A stretch of DNA of 15,137 nt from Ruminiclostridium sp. Lineage in GTDB: Bacteria > Bacillota > Clostridia > DSM-8532. Below are positions 1-8,057 of this stretch, piece after piece (within the stretch, counting starts at the first letter, position 1; each line of letters starts with the position of its first letter). A program made the translations under genes and the position numbers. Under the pieces are notes generated by a model that saw only the letters and a program-made list of their open reading frames with translations, was not told the DNA's origin and ran no database searches. The DNA lies in contig DOHN01000199.1 of NCBI GenBank assembly GCA_003535195.1, positions 48,947 to 64,083 of the forward strand, written 5' to 3'.

Positions 1-1254
1 GCCGCCAAGGAAGCCGGCGATCAGAAATATGTATGCTGTAACGCAGATGAAGGCGATCCTGGAGCATTCATGGACCGTTCCGTTCTTGAAGGGGATCCCC
101 ATTCCGTTATCGAGGCCATGACCATAGCTGGCTATGCCATCGGTTCAAACCAGGGATTTATTTATATACGTGCAGAATACCCTATTGCGGTGCAGCGTTT
201 GAATATAGCCATTAAACAGGCGCGTGAATATGGGCTTTTGGGAAAGAATATTTTCAGCACTGATTTTTCTTTTGATATTGATATCCGGTTGGGCGCAGGT
301 GCTTTTGTATGCGGTGAAGAAACTGCCCTTATGACATCGATTGAAGGACATCGCGGCGAGCCCAGAACCCGTCCGCCATTCCCTGCTGTCAAGGGACTTT
401 TTGAAAAGCCTACCATCCTGAATAATGTTGAAACCTATGCTAATATTCCGGTTATATTATTAAAGGGTGCAGACTGGTTCTCCTCCATCGGAACCGAGAA
501 GAGCAAGGGAACCAAGGTATTCGCCGTAGGCGGAAAGATCAATAATACAGGTCTTGTTGAAATTCCCATGGGAACAACCCTCCGGGAAATTGTTTACGAT
601 ATTGGCGGCGGCATTCCAGACGGAAAGAAGTTTAAGGCAGCTCAAACCGGAGGTCCTTCGGGCGGCTGTATACCCGCAAGCCTTATTGATACCCCAATTG
701 ACTATGATAATCTGATTTCCATTGGATCCATGATGGGTTCTGGCGGTTTGATCGTCATGGATGAGGATAACTGTATGGTGGATATCGCTAAATTCTTCCT
801 GGAATTTACTGTGGACGAATCCTGTGGAAAATGTCCTCCATGCCGTATTGGAACTAAGCGCATGTATGAAATCCTTGAGCGTATTACCCAGGGTAAAGGC
901 GAAGAAGGCGACATTGAGAAGCTCGAAAATCTGGCTGAAAACATTAAGCAGGGCGCTCTCTGCGGTCTGGGACAGACGGCCCCCAATCCTGTCTTAAGTA
1001 CCATCAGATATTTCAGGGATGAATATGAGGCACATATTAAAGAAAAGAGATGCCCGGCTGGGGTCTGTAAAGCCCTTCTCAATTATAGGATCATAGCCGA
1101 TAAGTGCAAGGGCTGCAGCCTATGTGCCAAGAAATGTCCCGTTAACGCCATTTCGGGCGAGATCAAGAAGCCCTTTGTCATTGACACAAAGAAATGTATT
1201 AAGTGCGGCGCTTGTATGACCAACTGCAAGTTCGCTGCGATTGAAAAGAAGTAA
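1..1254 (+). CDS. hndC: HndC/NuoF-like flavin and NAD(P)-binding subunit of a multimeric [FeFe]-hydrogenase (5' end outside window)
   Basis: The frame is open from base 1, so the gene starts upstream; 417 residues are visible. The family carries electrons between NAD(P)H, FMN and Fe-S clusters in soluble NADP-reducing or electron-bifurcating hydrogenases. Visible motifs, in window residue numbers: [10 protein letters not shown] at 14-23 and [13 protein letters not shown] at 98-110, both classic of the complex I 51-kDa (NuoF) FMN/NAD domain; [10 protein letters not shown] from 273, with Cys275, 278 and 281 plus Cys321 as ligands of the usual [4Fe-4S] cluster. A C-terminal two-cluster ferredoxin domain follows, with Cys369/372/375/379 and Cys399/402/405/409. 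That extra ferredoxin tail separates HndC/HydB-type proteins from plain NuoF. The N-terminal part (thioredoxin-like 2Fe-2S domain and glycine-rich FMN loop) would lie before the window. The gene ends 19 bp before the catalytic subunit, so the two are surely one operon. Whether the complex bifurcates cannot be told from this sequence. Confidence 0.93.
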   Translation, partial: AAKEAGDQKYVCCNADEGDPGAFMDRSVLEGDPHSVIEAMTIAGYAIGSNQGFIYIRAEYPIAVQRLNIAIKQAREYGLLGKNIFSTDFSFDIDIRLGAGAFVCGEETALMTSIEGHRGEPRTRPPFPAVKGLFEKPTILNNVETYANIPVILLKGADWFSSIGTEKSKGTKVFAVGGKINNTGLVEIPMGTTLREIVYDIGGGIPDGKKFKAAQTGGPSGGCIPASLIDTPIDYDNLISIGSMMGSGGLIVMDEDNCMVDIAKFFLEFTVDESCGKCPPCRIGTKRMYEILERITQGKGEEGDIEKLENLAENIKQGALCGLGQTAPNPVLSTIRYFRDEYEAHIKEKRCPAGVCKALLNYRIIADKCKGCSLCAKKCPVNAISGEIKKPFVIDTKKCIKCGACMTNCKFAAIEKK

Positions 1255-1273
1255 GAGGGGAGAGTGTAAGAGA

Positions 1274-3022
1274 ATGTCCGAATTTGTTACCTTGACAATA
1301 GACGGCATAGAAGTAAAGGCTCCTAAAGGGTCTACTGTTCTAGAGGCTGCCAAGAGTGCGGGCGTGGATATCCCCACCCTCTGCTACCTCAAGGGTATTA
1401 ATGAAATAGGCGCCTGCCGCATGTGCATTGTAGATGTCGGCATGAGAAGTTTCCAGGCTGCTTGTATGTTCCCGGTTTCCGAAGGGCTGAAGGTGATTAC
1501 CAACAGTCCCAAAATTCGCGAAACCAGAAAAGTTACGCTGGAATTAATCCTTTCAGCCCATGAAAAGAAGTGTCTGACCTGTGTCAGAAGCAGAAGCTGC
1601 GAGCTTCAAAAACTTGCTTCCGATTTTAATCTTCATGATATCCGGTATGAAGGAGAAATGCCGAACCATCCCATTGATGATCTTTCAGCCTCCATTGTGC
1701 GTGATCCCAATAAATGTGTTCTCTGCCGCCGCTGTGTTAATGTCTGCAAGCATGTGCAGACCGTCGGCGCCATAGATACGATGGAAAGAGGCTTTAACAC
1801 CATTGTGGCCTCCCCCTTCAATATGCCTTTGAAGGATACGCCATGTGTCAACTGCGGGCAGTGTATCGTCAATTGCCCGACCGGTGCTCTTCGTGAAAAG
1901 AGCTCTGTTGAAAAGGTTTGGAAGGCCCTTAGTGACAAGGATCGCTATATAGTGGTCCAAACCGCGCCGGCAGTACGTGCAGCCCTTGGCGAGGAATTTG
2001 ATTACCCCATGGGAACACCGGTGACCGGCAAAATGGTGTCGGCACTGAAAAAGCTCGGTTTTGCCAAAGTCTTTGATACAGATACGGCTGCCGATCTTAC
2101 CATCATGGAGGAAGGCACCGAGTTGGTGGAAAGAATCAAGAATAAAGGCAAGCTCCCGCTTATCACCTCCTGCAGCCCGGGATGGATTAAATTCTGTGAG
2201 CATTTCTATCCTGATATGCTGGACAATCTTTCCACATGCAAATCTCCTCAAAACATGTTTGGCGCAGTATTAAAGTCCTACTATGCCAAAAAGGTGGGCA
2301 TTGATCCCGCTAAGATGTTTGTGGTATCGGTTATGCCGTGTACTGCCAAGAAGTATGAAGCCGAAAGGCCCGAGCTTGCTTCCACAGGTTATCCTGATAT
2401 TGACGAAGTGCTGACAACCCGGGAATTGGCAGAAATGATAAAAGAATCGGGTATTGACTTTAGAAACCTGCCCGACGAGCAATTTGACGATCCCATGGGT
2501 GAAGCAACCGGAGCCGGTGTTATCTTCGGTGCTACCGGCGGTGTTATGGAGGCTGCACTTCGCAGCGTGCCATTCCTGCTGACCGGCAAGGACGACGATA
2601 ATGTGGACATTAAGGTTGTTCGCGGTGTCGATGCGGTCAAAGAGGCAGAGGTTGAGGTTGCAGGCGTTAAAATAAAGGCGGCTGTAGTCCATGGCCTGGG
2701 CAACGCCAGAAAGGTTCTGGATAAAATTCGCGCAGGAGAAGCGGACTATCAGTTTATTGAAGTCATGGCTTGTCCCGGCGGATGTGTCAATGGCGGCGGT
2801 CAGCCCATACAACCTGCATCGGTTCACAATTCGGTGGATATCAGGGCAGAAAGGGCAAAAGCCTTATATCAGGAGGATCGGAACCTTTCGATTAGGAGAT
2901 CCCACGAGAATCCCCATGTACTGAAAATGTATGAGGAATACTTTGAAAAGCCCGGAGGACACAAGTCCCATGAGCTTCTCCATACGCATTATGTAGCTCG
3001 CGAGAACTATCCTGAAGAATAA
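1274..3022 (+). CDS. hndD: [FeFe]-hydrogenase catalytic subunit (HndD/HydA type)
   Basis: A 582-residue cytoplasmic hydrogenase catalysing reversible H2 formation. Domains in order: N-terminal [2Fe-2S] domain (Cys37, 48, 51, 64); a His-Cys3 [4Fe-4S] site (His96, Cys100, 103, 109); two ferredoxin-like [4Fe-4S] clusters (Cys148/151/154/158 and 191/194/197/201); then the H-cluster domain with L1 TSCSPGW at 298-304, L2 MPCTAKK from 354 and L3 EVMACPGGC from 496, followed by GGGQP. A short C-terminal small-subunit-like tail follows. The length and cluster set match HndD-type (M3) enzymes. I chose ATG 1274 because a GAGGGGAGAG ribosome site precedes it and the 2Fe-2S domain begins right after; the in-frame TTG at 1241 lies inside the previous gene. 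It forms an operon with the flavin subunit and is the last gene before the terminator at 3115. L1 reads CS rather than the common CC; see findings. Confidence 0.96.
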   Translation: MSEFVTLTIDGIEVKAPKGSTVLEAAKSAGVDIPTLCYLKGINEIGACRMCIVDVGMRSFQAACMFPVSEGLKVITNSPKIRETRKVTLELILSAHEKKCLTCVRSRSCELQKLASDFNLHDIRYEGEMPNHPIDDLSASIVRDPNKCVLCRRCVNVCKHVQTVGAIDTMERGFNTIVASPFNMPLKDTPCVNCGQCIVNCPTGALREKSSVEKVWKALSDKDRYIVVQTAPAVRAALGEEFDYPMGTPVTGKMVSALKKLGFAKVFDTDTAADLTIMEEGTELVERIKNKGKLPLITSCSPGWIKFCEHFYPDMLDNLSTCKSPQNMFGAVLKSYYAKKVGIDPAKMFVVSVMPCTAKKYEAERPELASTGYPDIDEVLTTRELAEMIKESGIDFRNLPDEQFDDPMGEATGAGVIFGATGGVMEAALRSVPFLLTGKDDDNVDIKVVRGVDAVKEAEVEVAGVKIKAAVVHGLGNARKVLDKIRAGEADYQFIEVMACPGGCVNGGGQPIQPASVHNSVDIRAERAKALYQEDRNLSIRRSHENPHVLKMYEEYFEKPGGHKSHELLHTHYVARENYPEE

Positions 3023-3114
3023 AAAATCTGTTTATACCGGCCACCCTGTATTTTTCCAGTCCTACGTCAATCGTTGGGGTGGAGCAAAGTGAAATGAAAT
3101 ATTCCTATCTTTTT

Positions 3115-3152
3115 CTGGCAGATAATCGAACATGATTGTCTGCCAGTTTTTT
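3115..3152 (+). terminator. Intrinsic terminator of the hydrogenase operon
   Basis: A 14-bp stem (3115-3128 with 3133-3146, closed by AACA and containing only wobble exceptions) begins with CTGGCAGA and is followed at once by TTTTTT. It lies 92 bp after the HndD-like stop codon in the right orientation, so it most likely ends the hydrogenase transcript. Confidence 0.85.
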
Positions 3153-3214
3153 AACAGATTAGAAGAAATGAATAAACTTTGTACTACTGACAGTTGTCTG
3201 TTCTGGTACAACAC

Positions 3215-3256
3215 ATTAAAGCCTCCTTAAAAACTAATTTTTAAGGAGGCTTTAAT
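3215..3256. terminator. Perfect 19-bp inverted repeat between convergent genes, possible bidirectional terminator
   Basis: Bases 3215-3233 are the exact reverse complement of 3238-3256, with a 4-base CTAA loop. The core is AAAGCCTCCTT / AAGGAGGCTTT. It sits 29 bp past the stop codon of the minus-strand RpiR gene, so it probably ends that transcript. The U-tract after the stem is short (CTTTAAT) in both directions, so efficiency is uncertain. A second, imperfect hairpin lies just beside it at 3181-3209 (GTAC ends, TTGT loop). Confidence 0.6.
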
Positions 3257-3285
3257 AAAAATTTTGTGATATATAATTTTCATAT

Positions 3286-4173
3286 TTAATGTCTCTTACT
3301 TACTCGTTTTATTTCATAAAGCGTATTTACAGAACCTTCTTTTTCCGGTATATTTTTGTAAAAAATTTGAGATAAACAGCTATGGAGAATAGAAATAACA
3401 TTCAACTCACAAATTCGTGCTGCCACAGTATTACTGAAAAATTCTTGCTCCATATTACAAATATAAAGTACTGTATTACAATACTTTGTTATGAAGCCAT
3501 TAACAATACTAGTAATTCCAATGACATATACGCCATGTTCACTTGCATATTTAGCGACATCCACCGTGTTTGAAGCACGACCGCTGTGAGTGATTACCAA
3601 AACAACATCTTGTTCGGTTAACTGGCCCACAGACAACATTTGTAGGTAACTATCTTCTGCGTATATACAATCAAGCCCTATCTGCATGAATTCAAAAAGT
3701 GCGGCACGGGCAGAACAACCGGAGCCACCTTCCCCAATAATTAGAATTCGCTTTGCTTGAGCAAGCTTTTCAGTTGCAATCATGATATCTTCATCATTAA
3801 GAAGGGCAGTAGTATCATCTAAAGCAAATTTATTAAATATTGCTATTTTTTGTCTTACTGCGCTTGTAGAATCATGAAGGCTGACTGATTTGTTTCGGCG
3901 ACCCGGAGTAAGGACACCTTTTTTAATATAATATTTTAATTCTGTCAATCCCTTAAACCCAATTGCCTTACAAAATCGAATAATGGTTGCTGGACTGGTT
4001 TTGGTTTCTTCCCCTAATTTTTTCACTGACATTTCAAACAGGTTTGAAGTGCATTCAGGGTCCGAATTCTCAATCAGATAGTCGGCAATTTTTTTTTCGC
4101 CCTCACTGAATATAGAATAATGATCTTGGATCCTTACCAGATAATCGAGATTATATTTCTCTTTTTCTAACAT
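3286..4173 (-). CDS. MurR/RpiR family transcriptional regulator (HTH plus SIS domain)
   Basis: A 295-residue DNA-binding regulator. The N-terminal HTH_6 domain covers roughly residues 10-85, with the recognition region around TSPATIIRFCKAIGFKG (59-75), typical of the RpiR family. A SIS (sugar isomerase) domain follows at about 125-265, with the core ILIIGEGGSGCSA (143-155) and VLVITHSGRASNT (191-203). In this family the SIS domain binds a phosphosugar or similar effector, and the protein represses or activates a neighbouring catabolic operon. The start ATG at 4173 has a good AAAGGAG site 8 bases upstream. The gene is transcribed away from the importer/transketolase operon, across 614 bp of AT-rich DNA, which makes it the likely local regulator of that operon (inference). 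The effector cannot be read from the sequence. Its 3' end faces the hydrogenase operon and ends near the inverted repeat at 3215. Confidence 0.93.
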   Translation of the reverse strand: MLEKEKYNLDYLVRIQDHYSIFSEGEKKIADYLIENSDPECTSNLFEMSVKKLGEETKTSPATIIRFCKAIGFKGLTELKYYIKKGVLTPGRRNKSVSLHDSTSAVRQKIAIFNKFALDDTTALLNDEDIMIATEKLAQAKRILIIGEGGSGCSARAALFEFMQIGLDCIYAEDSYLQMLSVGQLTEQDVVLVITHSGRASNTVDVAKYASEHGVYVIGITSIVNGFITKYCNTVLYICNMEQEFFSNTVAARICELNVISILHSCLSQIFYKNIPEKEGSVNTLYEIKRVSKRH

Positions 4174-4216
4174 TTGCTATACTCCTTTACCAGATTGAAT
4201 AAGATGTATTTTTTAT

Positions 4217-4245
4217 AGCATAACACATTAAAAGTAAAATGAAAA
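4217..4245 (-). promoter_or_regulatory. Possible promoter of the RpiR gene
   Basis: On the minus strand TTTTCA (4245-4240) and TATGCT (4222-4217) are separated by 17 bases, which would give a leader of roughly 37 bases. The region is so AT-rich that other pairs are possible, for example a TATAAA overlapping the same place, so this is only a candidate. Confidence 0.3.
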
Positions 4246-4475
4246 TAATTTTATAAAAATTATTAATACATTTATAAAGTTTCAATAAAATAAAAACAAT
4301 AATATACATTATGAAGTCTGAGAAATGTAATTATGTAGTGAAAGGTGCACAAATTTTAAAAATAAATAAATAAAAAATTTGTAAATTATAATTAGAAAAT
4401 TAATTTAAAAAAAGAGATAGTGGCAATAATATTTTAAAATAACAATAAAACTTATTTTACTTTTTTGATTATCTA

Positions 4476-4505
4476 TTGACAACATGAGTCAAGAAGATAT
4501 ATGAT
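4476..4505 (+). promoter_or_regulatory. Sigma-A-type promoter for the importer/transketolase operon
   Basis: TTGACA (4476-4481, consensus -35) and TATGAT (4500-4505, one off consensus -10) are spaced by 18 bases. This is the best promoter match in the divergent region and points toward the binding-protein gene. Transcription would begin near 4512. Confidence 0.6.
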
Positions 4506-4518
4506 TAGTTATAAATTC

Positions 4519-4533
4519 TGCTGTTATTCAGCA
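4519..4533. promoter_or_regulatory. Candidate operator dyad next to the +1 site
   Basis: TGCTG and CAGCA are inverted around a 5-base TTATT spacer, starting about 7 bases after the predicted transcription start. A dyad at this spot would suit a repressor such as the divergent RpiR protein, but RpiR sites are not uniform and the match is short. Confidence 0.3.
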
Positions 4534-4787
4534 AATAAATCTCAACCATACACAAATTACTTCACTAAACGCGAACGGCACATTGATTAAAAGCTTAAGA
4601 TCACCGTAATTTGTAACACATCATGCATATCAATAAGCACGCTTCTTAGAAAAGGCATAAATGGACTAAACATAAGGAGGTGTTATAGGTTTTATCTTTG
4701 TGAGGAAGTTGTCTCTTCCTTTAAATAGTTCTTATTGCTCAGAAAGAGGAGTAAAAAAGAAAAAATCGATGGAAAGAGGTATTAACA

Positions 4788-6026
4788 ATGAAAACAATTA
4801 GGATTCTTCTTGCAATTTTCATGACTCTTGGTCTTTTAACTTCCTGCGGTTCTAGTAATTCCGTTTCTTCCAATAGTCCGGCACCGAGTGCTGCTAGTTC
4901 TTCAAGTTCCTCCGCTTCTGCAGAATCGGCCGTTCCTACTGCTACAAGCGAGCCTGTAAAAATTGGTCTTATTGCAGCAAAAACTGGCGTTAATCAGGCG
5001 GTTGGTAAATTCTCACAGGAAGGTGCTCAATTTGCGGTCGATGAAATTAATGCAAGCGGCGGTATACTTGGACATCCTGTAGAACTGGTCATTGAAGATG
5101 AAGTCGATAACCTTCAGGCGTCGGTTAATGCAGCGACAAAGCTTTTAGAGAGAAAAGATTTAATTGGTATCATCGGTTCACCATACTCACAAAATACTTT
5201 GGCCATTATGCCTAAAATTTTGGATGCGAAGATTCCTTACATAACAGGCGGTTCGGGAGATAAAATTGCCGCAGAGATAAATCCTTATGTCTGGCAGCCC
5301 CGCAATCGTGATAGTGTAGCGGCCGGAGCTATTGCACAATACGCACATGATGTACTTAATATTAAAAATCCGGCCATCGTCTATTGTACTCTTCCTACCA
5401 CTCAGGCAGGCGGTTTTGATATTCGGAAAGCATACAAGAAAAAATTCAACATTGAGATTCCTGATAGCATGATGTTTGGACACACTGAAGATGAGAAGAA
5501 CTTTGGACCCGTCATCACTCAAATTATGAGCTCAGGTGCCGATGGAATCCTTGCGTTTTCTAATGAAAACCCATATTCTTTGCTGAGTATTGCTATAGCT
5601 GATGCTGGTTGCACGCTTCCCAGAGTGGGAAGTTCCACAGTAACTTCAAGTGTTGTAATGAAAAATGCAGGTAAAGCGGCAGACGGATGGATCTCGGTTG
5701 CCGACTGGTCCGCTTATCTCAGCAGTGAATCCGCTATGAGATTTCAAAAAGAGTACTCTGCGAAATATGGTCACGATACAGAACGCCCCAGTGCTTCTTC
5801 TTATGATTCTGTCTACTTACTTAAGCTCGCCTGCGAAAATGCAAAATCAGTAACCGACCTTGAAGCAATCAATGAAGGTTTCAAAGCAATTAAAGGTTAC
5901 CCTGGCGTTTTGGGAAATATGACATATAAGGAGGCAGATCATGGTTTCCTTAACGAGATCTTTATGGTTGAGATTAAAGACCAGAAAGCAGTCATGATCG
6001 ATACGATCAAATATAGAGAACCATAG
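4788..6026 (+). CDS. ABC transporter substrate-binding lipoprotein, LivJ/LivK-like (Peripla_BP_6)
   Basis: A 412-residue extracellular ligand-binding protein. Residues 1-20 are a lipoprotein signal: charged start, hydrophobic stretch and the lipobox LTSC with Cys20 as the lipid anchor. A Ser/Ala-rich linker runs from about 21 to 55. The leucine-binding-protein fold follows from VKIGLI (57), with GILGHPVEL (92-100) and the ligand-pocket regions around GSPYSQNT (130-137) and ITGGSGDK (152-159), which match the usual positions in this family. The start has an AAAGAGGT site 8 bases upstream. It is the first gene of the importer operon and is separated from the permeases by a hairpin at 6037-6065. 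The family binds branched-chain amino acids, other amino acids, amides, urea or aromatic compounds. The company of transketolase and SDR genes hints that the ligand here may not be an amino acid, but this is inference. Confidence 0.93.
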   Translation: MKTIRILLAIFMTLGLLTSCGSSNSVSSNSPAPSAASSSSSSASAESAVPTATSEPVKIGLIAAKTGVNQAVGKFSQEGAQFAVDEINASGGILGHPVELVIEDEVDNLQASVNAATKLLERKDLIGIIGSPYSQNTLAIMPKILDAKIPYITGGSGDKIAAEINPYVWQPRNRDSVAAGAIAQYAHDVLNIKNPAIVYCTLPTTQAGGFDIRKAYKKKFNIEIPDSMMFGHTEDEKNFGPVITQIMSSGADGILAFSNENPYSLLSIAIADAGCTLPRVGSSTVTSSVVMKNAGKAADGWISVADWSAYLSSESAMRFQKEYSAKYGHDTERPSASSYDSVYLLKLACENAKSVTDLEAINEGFKAIKGYPGVLGNMTYKEADHGFLNEIFMVEIKDQKAVMIDTIKYREP

Positions 6027-6036
6027 TAACAATAAA

Positions 6037-6065
6037 GCCCTTCCTGCCTACTAACAGAGAAGGGC
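6037..6065 (+). terminator. Hairpin between binding-protein and permease genes, likely partial terminator or mRNA stabiliser
   Basis: GCCCTTC (6037-6043) pairs with GAAGGGC (6059-6065) around a 15-base loop, 10 bases after the binding-protein stop. No U-tract follows, so full termination is unlikely. Hairpins at this place are common in binding-protein-dependent importers and let the binding protein be made in excess of the membrane parts. Confidence 0.5.
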
Positions 6066-6128
6066 ACCCCCTATTCTAAAACCTTCCATAAAAGTAGCTT
6101 AAATAAAACGGACTATGAGGTGACTAGT

Positions 6129-7025
6129 TTGGGATTAAATGTTATTGTAACGGTCTTATTGAATGGTTTCGCTATGGGGATGATCTATGCCCTGATAGCC
6201 ATGGGAGTCATTTTGTTGATTCGTGCCATTGGAGTATTGAATTTTGCACAGGGTGACCTGTTGATGGTGGGCGCATATATCACATATGCTCTGCAGGTTG
6301 ACATGAAATTGCCGCTGTGGTTGATGATACCGGTCGCATTACTCTGTTTTGCCGCTGTTGCTTTGATTTTTATGTTTTCTATTTACTGGCCCTTGCGCAA
6401 TGCAAGTTACCCAGCGGCAATTATTATTGCCACAATGGGGGCTTCCATTGTCATCAAAGAAATAGTCATGCTGATATGGGGTGGTCTGCCGCTTCGTATG
6501 CCACCTCTCTTTTCAAATCCCGAAACCGGCGGAGGGCGGCTGCTTACCATCGGAAGCGTGAATCTGCAGTGGCAGCTTATTATTACGGGGCTTGTGGGTG
6601 CTGCGGCTATCGGAGTGGTATTCTTTCTCTTTGAACATTTATATGCAGGCAAAATGCTTCAGGCTGCATCTCAGGATAAATTTGCTGCCGAGCTTATCGG
6701 AATTCCTACCGTTATCACAACTGCGGCAACTTATATCATTTCAATTTCATTGGCCTGCATTGGCGGCTATATGGTAGGGCCGATCTTTACAGTCAGTGTG
6801 ACTCTTGGTAACCTGCTCCTTCGTGCTTTTGCCGGTGTTATTATCGGCGGGCTTGGAAATATCAAAGGCGCCATCATTGGCTCATTAATTGTCGGCATCA
6901 TTGAAGCGTTCGCTTCCGTACGGATTTCTACATATAAAGATGCGGTCATCTTCCTCGTTCTGCTGGTATTTCTTGTAGTGAGACCTCAGGGAATTTTTGG
7001 TGAAAAAATCCAGGACAAGGCATAG
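6129..7025 (+). CDS. livH: Branched-chain amino acid-type ABC transporter permease, LivH family
   Basis: A 298-residue polytopic membrane protein, one of the two permeases of the importer. The N-terminal signature GFAMGMIYALIAMGVILL followed by IGVLNFAQGDLLMVGAY is the LivH hallmark. Near the C-terminus, GGLGNIKGAIIGSLIVGIIE matches the cytoplasmic loop that contacts the ATPases. I chose TTG at 6129 because GAGGTGA (6117-6123) sits 5 bases before it. The in-frame GTG at 6120 overlaps that ribosome site and has none of its own. The transketolase N-half gene uses the same GAGGTGA-spacer-TTG arrangement. The next gene begins 12 bases after the stop. Substrate specificity lies in the binding protein and cannot be read here. 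Confidence 0.92.
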   Translation: MGLNVIVTVLLNGFAMGMIYALIAMGVILLIRAIGVLNFAQGDLLMVGAYITYALQVDMKLPLWLMIPVALLCFAAVALIFMFSIYWPLRNASYPAAIIIATMGASIVIKEIVMLIWGGLPLRMPPLFSNPETGGGRLLTIGSVNLQWQLIITGLVGAAAIGVVFFLFEHLYAGKMLQAASQDKFAAELIGIPTVITTAATYIISISLACIGGYMVGPIFTVSVTLGNLLLRAFAGVIIGGLGNIKGAIIGSLIVGIIEAFASVRISTYKDAVIFLVLLVFLVVRPQGIFGEKIQDKA

Positions 7026-7037
7026 GAGGAAGAAGAA

Positions 7038-8057
7038 ATGAAGATTAAGAAGAATTTATCAAAACTTTTTATACTGCTGAGCTGTATTTTATTTATCGTT
7101 ATTGTTCCTATGTTTTTTGAAGGTTATTCCTTAATGGTCATCAATCTTTCACTGATTTATGCCATTATAACTCTTGGTATTTCTGTTATGCTTGGCATGG
7201 GTGGGCAGCTTTCGTTTGCAGGCCTTGCTTTTATGGGCTTTGGTGCGTATTTTGTGGCAAATTTTTGCTCAGGCAGATTAGGTTTTACGATTCCGACATT
7301 GCTTGCATTAGTTTTAGCTCCCCTATTTTGTGGAATAGTTGCTTTTTTGCTTGGACTAATTTTACTGAAGCTCAAGGGTACCTATTTTACATTTGCAACG
7401 ATTGCGCTGGTACAAGTCTGCTTCTCCTTTTTTACAAATTACAGGCCGCTTTTTGGAGGGCCTGACGGAATTTCAGAAATTCCATCACTCTCAGTCGGCA
7501 GTTTTACATTCAGCTCTTATAATCAGTGGTTTTATCTGTCGGTAGGAATATTGGCTGCGGTGGCTATTGTCGTTGAACGAATCCGCAGGACCTCATTCGG
7601 CCGCTCTCTTGCTTCGGTTCGTGATAACGATATGGCAGCTCTCACATTGGGGGTCAACGTTTACATGTCAAAGGTAAAAGCGTTTGCTCTATCGGGTGTT
7701 CTTGGTGCATTGGCCGGTGCAATGTATGCAATGCAAGGAAACTTTGTTGCCTCGGATTTATTTGCCTATAATAACGCCACCCAGTTTATTATTATGGCTA
7801 TGGTGGGCGGTGTGAACAATACCTTTGGCTGCATCGTTGGTTCTGTGCTCATTACCATTCTTCCTGAAATATTCCGCAGCCTGGAAAGATTTTTACAGCT
7901 TTTCTATGGACTCGCTGTTATTGTCCTAATGGTATTCATGCCAATGGGTATGGCAGGAGTAGGCTCCCAATTTGCAAAGAAGATTAAAAAGATATTAGGT
8001 ATTAATAAGCTGAAGAGATCTGCCAATTCCACCCATTCCGAGGGGGTGTCAAAATGA
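7038..8057 (+). CDS. livM: Branched-chain amino acid-type ABC transporter permease, LivM family
   Basis: A 339-residue membrane protein, the second permease. It carries LivM motifs: ITLGISVMLGMGGQLSFAGL followed by GFGAYFVANF near the N-terminus, then TSFGRSLASVRDNDMAALTL followed by GVNVYMSKVKAF in the middle, and AMVGGVNNTFGCIVGS toward the end. A basic, Ser/Asn-containing tail ends the protein. AGGAGG at 7024-7029 gives an 8-base spacing to ATG 7038. Its TGA overlaps the ATG of the next gene (ATGA at 8054-8057), which indicates translational coupling to the LivG-like ATPase. Confidence 0.93.
   Translation: MKIKKNLSKLFILLSCILFIVIVPMFFEGYSLMVINLSLIYAIITLGISVMLGMGGQLSFAGLAFMGFGAYFVANFCSGRLGFTIPTLLALVLAPLFCGIVAFLLGLILLKLKGTYFTFATIALVQVCFSFFTNYRPLFGGPDGISEIPSLSVGSFTFSSYNQWFYLSVGILAAVAIVVERIRRTSFGRSLASVRDNDMAALTLGVNVYMSKVKAFALSGVLGALAGAMYAMQGNFVASDLFAYNNATQFIIMAMVGGVNNTFGCIVGSVLITILPEIFRSLERFLQLFYGLAVIVLMVFMPMGMAGVGSQFAKKIKKILGINKLKRSANSTHSEGVSK

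Larger units (their letters stand above)
4174..4787. other. 614-bp AT-rich divergent intergenic region
   Basis: No convincing protein or RNA gene is seen here. From about 4190 to 4470 it is very A/T-rich with runs of A and T. It holds the candidate RpiR promoter (4217-4245), a strong sigma-A-like promoter for the importer operon (4476-4505), a small dyad just past the expected start of transcription (4519-4533), and a leader of about 275 bases that contains an orphan AAGGAGGTG at 4674-4682. This leader is long for a Liv-type operon. I recognise no known riboswitch in it. Confidence 0.7.

Noticed and set aside
1241..1273. Upstream TTG start for the hydrogenase catalytic subunit
   Set aside because: It overlaps the end of the flavin-subunit gene and adds a basic stretch foreign to the family; ATG 1274 has the ribosome site.
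1685..2827. Two long open frames (188 and 185 codons) on the minus strand inside the hydrogenase gene
   Set aside because: They lie wholly antisense to a gene with complete, ordered hydrogenase motifs, show no recognisable domain and have no ribosome sites of note.
4512..4787. Known riboswitch or T-box in the leader of the importer operon
   Set aside because: I found no recognisable conserved core or T-box sequence, and no terminator hairpin with U-tract before the start codon.
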